Origin: CAIWHR01 sp963846855
GTDB taxonomy: Bacteria; Pseudomonadota; Gammaproteobacteria; Burkholderiales; Casimicrobiaceae
DNA: 64,000 nucleotides
Direction of reading: 5' to 3'
Assembly: GCA_963846855.1 (NCBI GenBank)
Contig: CAWJXK010000003.1
Coordinates: 62,001-126,000, forward strand
Positions 50,492 through 58,600 of this stretch are shown piece by piece. Each line of letters starts with the position of its first letter. Position 1 is the stretch's first letter. The notes under the pieces are model-generated. The model had not been told where the DNA came from and did not search any database. It was given only the letters and a program-made list of their open reading frames with translations. The translations under genes and the position numbers were made by a program.

Positions 50492-51658
50492 TCATTTGCT
50501 CTCGTTGAAGAGCTCTCGGCCGATCAGCATGCGCCGGATTTCCGACGTGCCGGCGCCGATCTCGTAGAGCTTCGCGTCGCGCCAGAGCCGGCCCGAAGCG
50601 TACTCGTTGACGTAGCCATTGCCGCCGAGCGCCTGGATCGCCTCGCCCGCCATCCACGTCGCCCGCTCCGAAGCGAAGAGGATCGCGCCCGCGGCGTCCT
50701 TGCGCGTCGTCTCGCCACGGTCGCAGGCAGCGCCCACCGCGTAGACGTAGGCGCGCGCCGCGTTCATCGTCGTGTACATGTCGGCGAGCTTGCCCTGCAT
50801 CAGCTGGAACTCGCCGATCGGCTGGCCGAACTGCGAGCGCTCGTGGACGTAGGGAAGCACGACGTCGAGGCACGCAACCATGATGCCGAGCGGACCGCCG
50901 GCCAGCACGGCGCGCTCGTAGTCGAGGCCGCTCATCAGGATATTGACGCCGTGCCCCTCGGCGCCCATCACGTTCGCGGCCGGAACCTCGCAGTCCTCGA
51001 ACACGAGCTCGCAGGTGTTCGAGCCACGCATGCCGAGCTTGTCCAGCTTCTGCGCGGTGGTGAAGCCCTTCATCCCCTTCTCGACGATGAACGCGCTGAT
51101 CCCGCGCGGTCCGGCGTCGGCGTCGGTCTTCGCGTAGACGATCAGCGTGTCGGCGTCGGGGCCGTTGGTGATCCACATCTTGCTGCCATTGAGCACGTAC
51201 CGGTCGCCGCGCCGGTCGGCGCGAAGCCGCATCGACACGACATCGGACCCTGCGCCCGGCTCGCTCATCGCGAGCGCGCCGACGTGCTCGCCGGAGACGA
51301 GCTTCGGCAGGTACTTCCGCTTCTGCGCTTCGCTCGCGTTGCGCCGGATCTGGTTGACGCAGAGATTCGAGTGCGCGCCGTAGGAGAGCCCGACGGCAGC
51401 CGAGGCGCGGCTCACCTCCTCCATCGCGACGATGTGGGCGAGATAGCCCATCGCCGTTCCGCCGTACGCTTCCTCGACCGTGATCCCGAGGAGGCCGAGG
51501 TCACCCATCTTGCGCCAGAGATCGGCGGGAAACAGGTTGGCCCGGTCGATCTCGGCGGCGCGCGGCGCGATCTCGTCGGCGGCGAAGGCCGCTACGGCGG
51601 CTCGCAGCATGTCGACCGTCTCGCCGAGGTGGAAGTCCAGTGTCGGGTAGCTCAGCAT
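50492..51658 (-). CDS. liuA: Isovaleryl-CoA dehydrogenase
   Basis: FAD enzyme oxidising isovaleryl-CoA to 3-methylcrotonyl-CoA, 388 aa. Family marks: VGLSYGAHSNLCVNQIRR, MSEPGAGSDVVSM, WITNGPDADTLIVYAKT, the catalytic Glu in GLDYERAVLAGG near residue 245 (the position used by isovaleryl-CoA dehydrogenases), and AIQALGGNGYVNEYASGRLWRDAKLYEIGAGTSEIRR. The ATG at 51658 (MLSYPTLDFHLGE) has AAGGGG about 8 nt upstream and is preferred over a GTG at 51667. Electrons pass to ETF. Confidence 0.95.
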   Translation of the reverse strand: MLSYPTLDFHLGETVDMLRAAVAAFAADEIAPRAAEIDRANLFPADLWRKMGDLGLLGITVEEAYGGTAMGYLAHIVAMEEVSRASAAVGLSYGAHSNLCVNQIRRNASEAQKRKYLPKLVSGEHVGALAMSEPGAGSDVVSMRLRADRRGDRYVLNGSKMWITNGPDADTLIVYAKTDADAGPRGISAFIVEKGMKGFTTAQKLDKLGMRGSNTCELVFEDCEVPAANVMGAEGHGVNILMSGLDYERAVLAGGPLGIMVACLDVVLPYVHERSQFGQPIGEFQLMQGKLADMYTTMNAARAYVYAVGAACDRGETTRKDAAGAILFASERATWMAGEAIQALGGNGYVNEYASGRLWRDAKLYEIGAGTSEIRRMLIGRELFNESK

Positions 51659-51686
51659 CTGTGGCACCCCTTGCCCGTCGTTCCGC

Positions 51687-52169
51687 TCACGCGTCGGCCT
51701 TGCCGTGCATCACCATCAGCGTCTGCTGCATGATCGCGATCAGCGCGCGCGCGCCGCCGTTTTCCGCATACACTTCGCCGCGCGTGATCGCGAGCGTCTT
51801 CCCTGGCTTCACGACGAATCCCTCGGCCACGATGCGCTCGCCCTGCGCCGGATTCATCAGATTGAGCTTGTACTCGACGGTCAGCACCGAGGCGCCGGCC
51901 GGAAACAGCGTCAACCCCGCGTAGCCGCCCGCAGTGTCGACGATCGCGGCGACCACACCCGCATGAACGTACCCGTGCTGCTGCGCAATCTCGGGCCGCG
52001 GCGCGAGCGCGATCGTGCAGTAGCCCGGCGCCACGTCAAGCAACTCGGCGCCGAGCGTGCGCATCGCGCCCTGCCGCGCGAAGCTCGCGCGGACGCGGCC
52101 GGCATAGTCCGGATCTTTCGGCTGCCAGGGCACGGCGGCCGCGGGGCGGGGTGACGAGAGGTCGGGCAC
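51687..52169 (-). CDS. PaaI-family hotdog thioesterase
   Basis: 160 aa, hotdog fold. QHGYVHAGVVAAIVDTAGGYAG is the family active-site region with the conserved Gly/Asp, followed by VEYKLNLMNPA. These enzymes hydrolyse acyl-CoA esters and may relieve CoA trapping when the pathway stalls. The start is GTG at 52169. First gene of the leftward liu run; the promoter at 52209-52237 lies about 40 bp upstream. Confidence 0.88.
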   Translation of the reverse strand: MPDLSSPRPAAAVPWQPKDPDYAGRVRASFARQGAMRTLGAELLDVAPGYCTIALAPRPEIAQQHGYVHAGVVAAIVDTAGGYAGLTLFPAGASVLTVEYKLNLMNPAQGERIVAEGFVVKPGKTLAITRGEVYAENGGARALIAIMQQTLMVMHGKADA

Positions 52170-52208
52170 GGCGAGTCCGGCGCGGCAGTGTCGAAAATGG
52201 GGATGGAA

Positions 52209-52237
52209 ACTCTACGTGCCGTTTACGTAAACGTCAA
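52209..52237 (-). promoter_or_regulatory. MerR-type (LiuR) promoter and operator of the liu operon
   Basis: On the minus strand TTGACG (52232-52237) and TAGAGT (52209-52214) lie 17 bp apart. The spacer contains the perfect palindrome GTTTACGTAAAC. An operator inside the spacer is the MerR-family arrangement. Known LiuR sites in proteobacteria are palindromes of this ACGT-containing type, by recall. It is 40 bp upstream of the thioesterase start and faces the operon. Confidence 0.75.
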
Positions 52238-52265
52238 CCTTGGCCGGTGCAGGGCGAATGCCGGA

Positions 52266-52763
52266 TCAGCGTCTGCCCGGCGCGCGCAACGCCCGCGGCG
52301 CCGGCGCCCCGTCCGGCGAGAGGCGCCGGCGGCAGTCGCGCTCCAGCACGGCGATCTCGGCCAGGACCGCGTCGATGTCCTCCCGCTGCTGCAGCAGCAT
52401 GGCGCGCCGTTCGGCGAGCATGGGAAGGAACTTGGCGAGCTGCGTTCGCTCGCTTCCCGTCGCCGCGTAGAGATCGAACAATTCGCGGATTTCCGACAGC
52501 GAGAGCCCGAGGCGCTTGCCGCGCAGAATCAGCTTGATGCGCGTGCGCTCGCGCTCGCCGTAGACGCGGGTTTGACCGCGCCGCAGCGGCGCGAGCAGCC
52601 CCTCGTCCTCGTAGAAGCGGATGGCGCGGGTCGTCAGAGCGAACTCCTGGGCCAGTGCGGAGATCGAGAAGGTCGGCCCGCTTCGCTCGACGCCGCGCCG
52701 GCTGCCGGAGGACGAGTTCTGGCCCCGTTTGGCGTGGGCGGGCGGTGCGTTCGCGACGGGCAT
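52266..52763 (-). CDS. liuR: MerR-family regulator of leucine/isovalerate degradation
   Basis: 165 aa. A Gly/Ser-rich leader (about 1-28) precedes the winged helix: FSISALAQEFALTTRAIRFYEDEGLLAP with RRGQTRVYGERERTRIKLILRGKRLGLSLSEIRELFDLY. A long dimerisation helix follows (about 100-145). It matches LiuR/GnyR proteins, which control liu operons in many proteobacteria. No ligand Cys are seen. The ATG at 52763 is the assumed start; conserved sequence begins only at about residue 30, so a later start is possible. It lies directly upstream of its presumed target promoter. Confidence 0.88.
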   Translation of the reverse strand: MPVANAPPAHAKRGQNSSSGSRRGVERSGPTFSISALAQEFALTTRAIRFYEDEGLLAPLRRGQTRVYGERERTRIKLILRGKRLGLSLSEIRELFDLYAATGSERTQLAKFLPMLAERRAMLLQQREDIDAVLAEIAVLERDCRRRLSPDGAPAPRALRAPGRR

Positions 52764-52827
52764 CGGGCGTCGAGCAGGAAGGGAAATTCGAAGCGGAAAC
52801 TGCAGTACGTCAAGATACCATAACGCC

Positions 52828-52856
52828 TTGACAGCCTTCGTCACATCGTCGATTAT
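52828..52856 (+). promoter_or_regulatory. Candidate sigma-70 promoter of the MBL-fold gene
   Basis: TTGACA (52828-52833) and GATTAT (52851-52856), spacer 17 bp, in the 162-bp divergent region between liuR and the MBL-fold gene, about 70 bp upstream of the ATG at 52926. The -35 box is perfect; the -10 box matches 4 of 6. Confidence 0.6.
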
Positions 52857-52925
52857 GTTGCGTTGCACAACGCGCGTTCGCCGCGTCGTGTGAATTCCGT
52901 TTTTGCCTGCGCTTGCGCCACCCCG

Positions 52926-53978
52926 ATGACCGCCGCGATGCCCGCCGTGCTCGACTACCCTTTCGCCGGCCCCCCGGCGCCCGGGGAAACGATCGCGGTC
53001 GCGCCACGCCTCGCATGGCTGCGCATGCCGTTGCCGTTCGCGCTCGACCACATCAATCTCTGGCTGCAGGACGATGGCGACGGCTGCACGCTCGTCGACT
53101 GCGGCTTCGGGGACTCGGTGACGCGCGAGCTGTGGCAGCGGCATTTCGCCACAACGCTCGCGGGCAAGCCCATCCGGCGCATCGTCGCGACGCATTGCCA
53201 TCCCGATCATCTCGGGAACGCCGCGTGGCTCGCGGGCCGCTTCGGCGCGCCGGTGGCGATGACCCACGCGGAATTCCTGACGGCCCACGCCATTGCCGGC
53301 GAACACAGCGGCCACGCGGTCGCCGCGACGATCGAGCTCTTTCGCCGGCACGGCATGACGAGCGAGCACATGACGGCGTTCGCGGCGCGCGGCAACCGGT
53401 ACCGCCGCGGCGTTCCGGAGCTGCCGCAGACGTTCGATCGGCTGCTCGACGGCGACCTCGTCGTCGCGGGGGGCGCGTCGTGGCGGATCCTCGAGGGCCA
53501 TGGCCATTCGCCCGAGCACGCGTCGCTCCACTCGTCCGAGGGCGCGCTGCTGATCTCGGGCGACATGCTGCTGCCGAAGATCAGCACCAACGTCGCCGTC
53601 TGGGCGGTGGATCCGGATGGCAATCCGCTGGCGCGATTTCTCGATTCGCTCGCGTCGTTCGAGAGCCTTCCGCCGGACACACTCGTGCTGCCGTCGCACG
53701 GACTGCCGTTTCGCGGCATCGCCGTTCGCGTCGCGCAGCTCCGTGCGCACCACGACGCGCGCCTCGCCGAGCTCGCCGCGGCGGTCGCCGCGGCGGCAGC
53801 GCCGCTGTCGGCGGCGGATCTCGTCCCGGTGCTGTTCCGGCGCGAGCTCGACCTGCAGCAGCGCTTCTTCGCGATGGGCGAGGCCATCGCGCACCTCAAT
53901 TTTCTCTGGCACGCGCACCGGCTCGACCGGCGCGTGGCCGCAGACGGCGCGATCCGCTTCGCGCCGCCGCATCACTGA
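52926..53978 (+). CDS. MBL-fold metallohydrolase
   Basis: 350 aa. The zinc motif THCHPDHLGN is near residue 92, LEGHGHSPEHASL supplies another His, and the Asp of ISGDMLLPKIS the bridging ligand. A C-terminal helical extension (about 280-350) includes the LACTB2-like LPSHGLPFRG segment. The substrate is unknown; relatives cleave acyl-CoA or glutathione thioesters. It precedes phaC by 28 bp and is probably co-transcribed with it. The start may be the ATG at 52926 or one at 52938. Confidence 0.87.
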   Translation: MTAAMPAVLDYPFAGPPAPGETIAVAPRLAWLRMPLPFALDHINLWLQDDGDGCTLVDCGFGDSVTRELWQRHFATTLAGKPIRRIVATHCHPDHLGNAAWLAGRFGAPVAMTHAEFLTAHAIAGEHSGHAVAATIELFRRHGMTSEHMTAFAARGNRYRRGVPELPQTFDRLLDGDLVVAGGASWRILEGHGHSPEHASLHSSEGALLISGDMLLPKISTNVAVWAVDPDGNPLARFLDSLASFESLPPDTLVLPSHGLPFRGIAVRVAQLRAHHDARLAELAAAVAAAAAPLSAADLVPVLFRRELDLQQRFFAMGEAIAHLNFLWHAHRLDRRVAADGAIRFAPPHH

Positions 53979-54006
53979 ACGCATTTCACCTCAAGGGAGA
54001 GCAGCA

Positions 54007-55827
54007 ATGTCCGCCACCGCCAAGACTGTCAGTGCCGCCGCGAGTCCGGCGCCAGGCTACGATCCGGTCGCACTGGCCGAGTCGCTCGCCGCAGCCGCCG
54101 AGAAGAGCGCGAAGCTGATGGGCGATTTCGCGACCCGTCACGCGGGCGGCGGCGGCTCGATGCTGTCCGACGAGCTCGGCATCGGCAAGGCATTCATGGA
54201 GCTCGCCGCGAAGATGCTCGCCAATCCCTATCGGATGGCCGAATCGCAGATGAACCTGTGGTGGCGCTACATGAACCTGTGGCAGTCGTCGACGATGCGG
54301 ATGCTGGGTGCGCCCGCCGACCCGGTGGCGGAGCCGGCGAAGGGTGACAAGCGGTTCAAGCACGAGGACTGGGAGCAGCACTTCCTGTTCGACTACGTGA
54401 AGCAGGGCTACCTCATCACCGCGCACTGGCTGCACGACGCCGTCGCCAACGTCGAGGGTCTCGACGACGGGACGAGGAAGAAGGTCGATTTCTTCACGCG
54501 CCAGTACATCGATGCGCTCGCGCCGTCGAATTTCGCGCTGACGAACCCGGAGGTGTTCCGCGAGACGATCACGAGCGGCGGCCAGAATCTCGTGCGGGGG
54601 CTGCACAACCTGCTGGACGACATCGAGCGCGGCAACGGCCAGCTCAAGATCTCGATGACCGACACCAAGGCGTTCGAGCTCGGCGTCAACATCGCGACGA
54701 CGCCGGGCAAGATCGTCTACCAGAACGAGCTGATGCAGCTGATCCAGTACGAGCCCTCGACAGCCAGGGTGCACAAGCGGCCCCTCCTGATCATGCCGCC
54801 CTGGATCAACAAGTACTACATCCTCGACCTGCGTGAGAAGAACTCGATGGTGAAATGGGCGGTGGACCAGGGCATCACGACGTTCGTGATGTCGTGGGTC
54901 AACCCCGACGCCCTGCTCGCGCACAAGGATTTCCAGGACTACCTGGTCGAGGGGCCGCTCGCAGCGCTCGACGCCATCGAGAAGGCGACCGGCGAAACGG
55001 AGGTCAACGCGCTCGGGTACTGCCTGGGCGGCACGCTGCTCGCCGCGACGCTCGCCTACATGGCCGCGAAGAAGGACAAGCGCATCGTCAGCGCGACGTT
55101 CATGGCCGCGCTGGTCGACTTCGTCCGCACCGGCGAGCTCGAGGTGTTCATCGACGAGGCGCAGGTCGCGTCACTCGAGAAGAAAATGAACGAGCGCGGC
55201 TATCTCGAAGGCAGCGAAATGGCGAACACGTTCAACATGTTGCGCTCCAACGACCTGATCTGGTCGTTCGTCATCAACAACTACCTGCTCGGACGCGACC
55301 CGTTCCCGTTCGACCTCCTGCACTGGAACGTCGATTCGACGCGGATGCCGGCGACGATGCACAGCTTCTACCTGCGCAACATGTACATGAAGAACCTGCT
55401 GAAGAAGCCCGGCGGAATCAAGCTCGCCGGCGTTCCGATCGACCTCGCGAAGATCACGGTGCCGACGTATTTCGCGTCCGCGATCGAGGACCACATCGCG
55501 CCGTGGAAGGCGACCTATTCCAGCCCGAAGCTGATGCGAGGCAAGTCGCGTTTCGTGTTGTCGGGATCGGGTCACATCGCCGGCATGGTCAACCCGCCGT
55601 CGGCGAACAAATATTGCTACTGGACCGGCGAGAAGCTGCCCGACGCGCCGGACGACTGGTTCGCGAGCGCGAAGCAGCATCCGGGCTCGTGGTGGAACGA
55701 CTGGAGCGCGTGGCTCAAGCCGCACCTCGGCAAGGAGGTTCCCGCGCGCATTCCCGGCAAGGGCAAGCTCAAGGTGATCGAGGCGTCGCCGGGAAGCTAC
55801 GCGCGCGTGCGCGCCGATCCGGCGTGA
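54007..55827 (+). CDS. phaC: Class I poly(3-hydroxyalkanoate) synthase
   Basis: Polymerises 3-hydroxybutyryl-CoA into PHB granules, 606 aa. The N-terminal PhaC domain (about 100-270) and the alpha/beta hydrolase core are followed by the lipase-like box GYCLGG with the catalytic Cys near residue 339. The Asp lies in the EDHIAPWKATY segment and the His in SGSGHIAGMVNPP. The ATG at 54007 has AAGGGAGAG upstream. Length and motifs place it in class I. No phaA or phaB is adjacent; the thiolase at 49081 may serve. An Ala-rich N-terminus of about 60 aa is variable. Confidence 0.97.
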   Translation: MSATAKTVSAAASPAPGYDPVALAESLAAAAEKSAKLMGDFATRHAGGGGSMLSDELGIGKAFMELAAKMLANPYRMAESQMNLWWRYMNLWQSSTMRMLGAPADPVAEPAKGDKRFKHEDWEQHFLFDYVKQGYLITAHWLHDAVANVEGLDDGTRKKVDFFTRQYIDALAPSNFALTNPEVFRETITSGGQNLVRGLHNLLDDIERGNGQLKISMTDTKAFELGVNIATTPGKIVYQNELMQLIQYEPSTARVHKRPLLIMPPWINKYYILDLREKNSMVKWAVDQGITTFVMSWVNPDALLAHKDFQDYLVEGPLAALDAIEKATGETEVNALGYCLGGTLLAATLAYMAAKKDKRIVSATFMAALVDFVRTGELEVFIDEAQVASLEKKMNERGYLEGSEMANTFNMLRSNDLIWSFVINNYLLGRDPFPFDLLHWNVDSTRMPATMHSFYLRNMYMKNLLKKPGGIKLAGVPIDLAKITVPTYFASAIEDHIAPWKATYSSPKLMRGKSRFVLSGSGHIAGMVNPPSANKYCYWTGEKLPDAPDDWFASAKQHPGSWWNDWSAWLKPHLGKEVPARIPGKGKLKVIEASPGSYARVRADPA

Positions 55828-55852
55828 AATGCGTCGACGCATTTGCTATAGT
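55824..55852 (+). promoter_or_regulatory. Candidate promoter with an 18-bp palindrome in the spacer
   Basis: GTGAAA (55824-55829) and TATAGT (55847-55852, with TG one base upstream of it, an extended -10). Almost the whole spacer is the perfect palindrome AAATGCGTCGACGCATTT (55827-55844). It overlaps the phaC stop and lies about 30 bp from the next gene's ATG. It could be an operator, a terminator stem or both; there is no T-run, so I favour an operator. Confidence 0.5.
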
Positions 55853-55882
55853 TTCCGGATCGATCCGTCACGGAGCTTCGCC

Positions 55883-56317
55883 ATGACCCTTCCCGTTGCC
55901 CGCGCCTTCGTTTTCTCCGCCGCGCTCGCGCTCGGCGCCGTCGCGACCAGCGCCATCGCGCAGACCACGTGCGCCAACGACTGCGGCGTGGTCCGGACCG
56001 TCAAATACGTCGAGCAGAAGGGCCAGAGCAGCGGCGTCGGGATGGTCGCGGGCGGTGTCCTCGGCGGCGTCATCGGCCATCAGATCGGCGGCGGACGCGG
56101 CAATACCGTCGCGACGATCGCGGGCGCGGCCGGCGGCGCCTACGTCGGCAACGAGGTCGAGAAGAAGAAGAACACGACCGGTTACTGGGCGGTGACGATC
56201 AAGATGGACGCCGGCAACGTCCGCACGTTCACCTACAGCAACCAGCCGACGGTCCATGAGAACGACCGCGTGAAGCTGGTCGACGGCGGGAAGCGACTCG
56301 CGCTGCTCGCGAACTAG
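55883..56317 (+). CDS. Glycine-zipper 2TM-domain envelope protein
   Basis: 144 aa. A signal peptide (ending ATSAIAQ) is followed by a Gly-zipper of two short helices (GVGMVAGGVLGGVIGHQIGGGRGNTVATIAGAAGGAYVGNEV, about 52-95) and a C-terminal soluble beta-rich part (YWAVTIKMDAGNVRTFTY). The family resembles SlyB/Rcs-type outer-membrane proteins; function unknown. There is no lipobox, so it is not a lipoprotein here. The ATG at 55883 has GGAG upstream. Convergent with the next gene via the terminator at 56341. Confidence 0.85.
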   Translation: MTLPVARAFVFSAALALGAVATSAIAQTTCANDCGVVRTVKYVEQKGQSSGVGMVAGGVLGGVIGHQIGGGRGNTVATIAGAAGGAYVGNEVEKKKNTTGYWAVTIKMDAGNVRTFTYSNQPTVHENDRVKLVDGGKRLALLAN

Positions 56318-56340
56318 CTTTCCTTCCGCCTTCAGGCATC

Positions 56341-56366
56341 AAAACGCCGGGAATCCCCGGCGTTTT
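56341..56366. terminator. Bidirectional intrinsic terminator
   Basis: AAAACGCCGGG-AATC-CCCGGCGTTTT: an 11-bp perfect stem with A-run and T-run on the two sides, so it can stop transcription from both the glycine-zipper gene and the convergent FecR-type gene. Confidence 0.9.
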
Positions 56367-56381
56367 GCATTCCGGCGCCGA

Positions 56382-58418
56382 TCATTTCGGAGCGCCAGGC
56401 GTGACGCTCGTTCCGGCGGGCGCCGGCGCCTCCTTGGTCTCCTTCGCATGCTGCGCCGGAGCGGCGCGGCCCTCGGCCTGCGCGGGCACGACACCCTGCG
56501 GCTGCGGCGGCGGTGTCTGCACCTGCCTGGGCGCCTGGGGAGCGACGGCGCGCGGCGGCAGCACGGGAGCCGCGGCGCTCGGTGCCGGCAGGGACCGCGG
56601 CACCGGAACGCTGCGCGCGGGCTCGATCCTCGACGCCGGCATCGGCACGCCAGCGCCTGACGACGACTGCGGGACCGGAACGCTGCGCGCCGGCGGAATC
56701 GGCACGCCGGCATTGACCCCCGGTTGCGCCTGAGGCGCCGGGACCGAGCGCACGGGCTCGGTTCGCGTCGTCAAGCGTCCATCCGGCAAGACGGCGGGCG
56801 CGTTGGGATTCGCGCCGGCGTCTCGCGACGGCACGACGGGCGCGGGAACGACGGCGGCACGCCCTGGGCTCACCGGAACGCCATTTCCCGCGTGAGCCGG
56901 CGCAATCGGAACGGCCGGGTTGGCGGGAATTCGCGCGCGCGAATCCTGCGGCTGCGGCGGCACACCCGTTTGCGCGCGCGCCGGAAGGGCTCCGGGCGCG
57001 ACGCCCATGCGTCCCGCTGGCGAAGCGGGCCGAAGCGTGGATGCCGGGGCCGGCAATGCGCGTGCACCAGGACGCGCCGCGGCAATGTCGGTCGGCCCCA
57101 TACGCATGGAAGGTGCATCGGCCAGCAGCGGCGCCGCGCTCACCGCACGTGGCGGTAGCGCGATGCGGTTCGGCGCCACCGGCTTCCTCTGCGCGAACGT
57201 CGCCCCGGGCACTGCGCTGATCGCGCCCGGGACGTTGGCATTGACATGGCTCTGCTCCGGACCGGTGCGGCGTTGCGCGTAAGGAACCACGACGGCATAC
57301 GGCCGGTTGTAACGATTCCAGCAGCGCTCACCGCATCCCCGCCACGAAGGTCGGTAGGGCTCGCGCCAGCCCAGCGGAACCCAGCCATACACGGGTCCGC
57401 CATTCCCGAGCGACGCACCCCAATCCGTTCCTCCGTACCAGGCGACGAGCGCCGGGGCCCACGCGGGATGCGCCGGCACGCGTCCGGGACACCAGCCCCA
57501 GCGCCGCCCGAACCAGACCCAGCGCCCATAATGGAACGGCGCGTAACCCCACGGCGCGGCGTCGACCCACGTGTTGCCGAATCCGCCGACGTTCGTCCAA
57601 TAGCCGTCGCTATAGGGCGCCCATCCCGGGGCGACCCCTGCCGGGAACCAGACGCTTCCGTACTCGGGATAGCTCTCCCAGCTGCCGAAATGATCGAGCT
57701 CGGCGTATCCCACCATTTCAGGCGAGACATATTCCGCGGCGGTGCCGCCCTCGTAATACCGGTCGCGATTGCCGCTCCACGCGTCGAACGCATCGCGCGC
57801 GATCGCATTTCTGACTTCGGGGGAAGGTTCGGCGCCGGCGAGATACACCGACTGCCCCGGCAGCGCCTGCAAGACCCCGCCCGCATAGGTGACCTGCGCC
57901 TCACCTTCGCGCACCGACACCGTCGTCATCGCGCGGTCGGGCGGAACGTCGATCCGGTAGAGCCCCGGTCGCATGAGCTGCAACTGGGCATTCGGCGTGT
58001 CGATGCGCGCCGACTCGCCCGCGCCGAGTGAGCGCACGCGCACGGCGAGCCTGCCCTGCGCGATGAACAGCGCGAGCTGCCGCTCGTCCAGCCGCGACAC
58101 GTTGAGATTGGTGTCTCCGCCCAGCCGGAACTGGCCGCCGCCGTAATCGACTTCGGCGCGGCCGTCGCCACCCACCCAGAGGTTGTCGCCCGTCGTGACC
58201 GGATAATTGACCCCGACGGGAATCCATTCGTTTGCGCGATCTTCCGGCGCGAGAAAGATGTCGCCGGAGGATTCGGCGATGCGTCCCACGCGAGTCGGCA
58301 ATTCGTCGTCCGACTGCGCATACGCCGGAATTGCGGTCGCGATCAGCAGCATCGCCAATGCCGCGACGCACGGCAGTCGGCGAAGACCATCGATCCGGCA
58401 GAATGCGAATCCTTCCAC
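56382..58418 (-). CDS. FecR/DUF6600 exported protein with a proline-rich tail
   Basis: 678 aa from the GTG at 58418 (GAGGAG upstream). Signal peptide to PAYAQ; a FecR-like beta domain (about 40-175, with RVGRIAESSGDIFLAPED and QLALFIAQGRLAVRVRSLGAG); then an aromatic-rich DUF6600 region (about 190-370: YWTNVGGFGNTWVDAAPWGYAPFHYGRWVWFGRRWGWCPG); then about 290 residues of Pro/Ala/Val-rich tail containing three near-repeats, EPVRSVPAPQ, PARSVPVPQS and EPARSVPVPR. Envelope location; function unknown. The first 63 codons upstream of the GTG are probably not translated. Confidence 0.88.
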   Translation of the reverse strand: MEGFAFCRIDGLRRLPCVAALAMLLIATAIPAYAQSDDELPTRVGRIAESSGDIFLAPEDRANEWIPVGVNYPVTTGDNLWVGGDGRAEVDYGGGQFRLGGDTNLNVSRLDERQLALFIAQGRLAVRVRSLGAGESARIDTPNAQLQLMRPGLYRIDVPPDRAMTTVSVREGEAQVTYAGGVLQALPGQSVYLAGAEPSPEVRNAIARDAFDAWSGNRDRYYEGGTAAEYVSPEMVGYAELDHFGSWESYPEYGSVWFPAGVAPGWAPYSDGYWTNVGGFGNTWVDAAPWGYAPFHYGRWVWFGRRWGWCPGRVPAHPAWAPALVAWYGGTDWGASLGNGGPVYGWVPLGWREPYRPSWRGCGERCWNRYNRPYAVVVPYAQRRTGPEQSHVNANVPGAISAVPGATFAQRKPVAPNRIALPPRAVSAAPLLADAPSMRMGPTDIAAARPGARALPAPASTLRPASPAGRMGVAPGALPARAQTGVPPQPQDSRARIPANPAVPIAPAHAGNGVPVSPGRAAVVPAPVVPSRDAGANPNAPAVLPDGRLTTRTEPVRSVPAPQAQPGVNAGVPIPPARSVPVPQSSSGAGVPMPASRIEPARSVPVPRSLPAPSAAAPVLPPRAVAPQAPRQVQTPPPQPQGVVPAQAEGRAAPAQHAKETKEAPAPAGTSVTPGAPK

Positions 58419-58600
58419 GCGATCTCCTCGTTTGGCCAAGAACGGCCCGCGCCGCTCGCCGGTTGACCTCCCCGTGCCGAACAGTCCCGCGACCGGCGCA
58501 TTCCACGCCCGCGGAACCATTTTCCCGTAAAATGCACCGTTGTTTCGGCTCTCGCGGGCGGACCGGTCCGCGAGCCCCGACACCACGTGAGGAGAATCGA

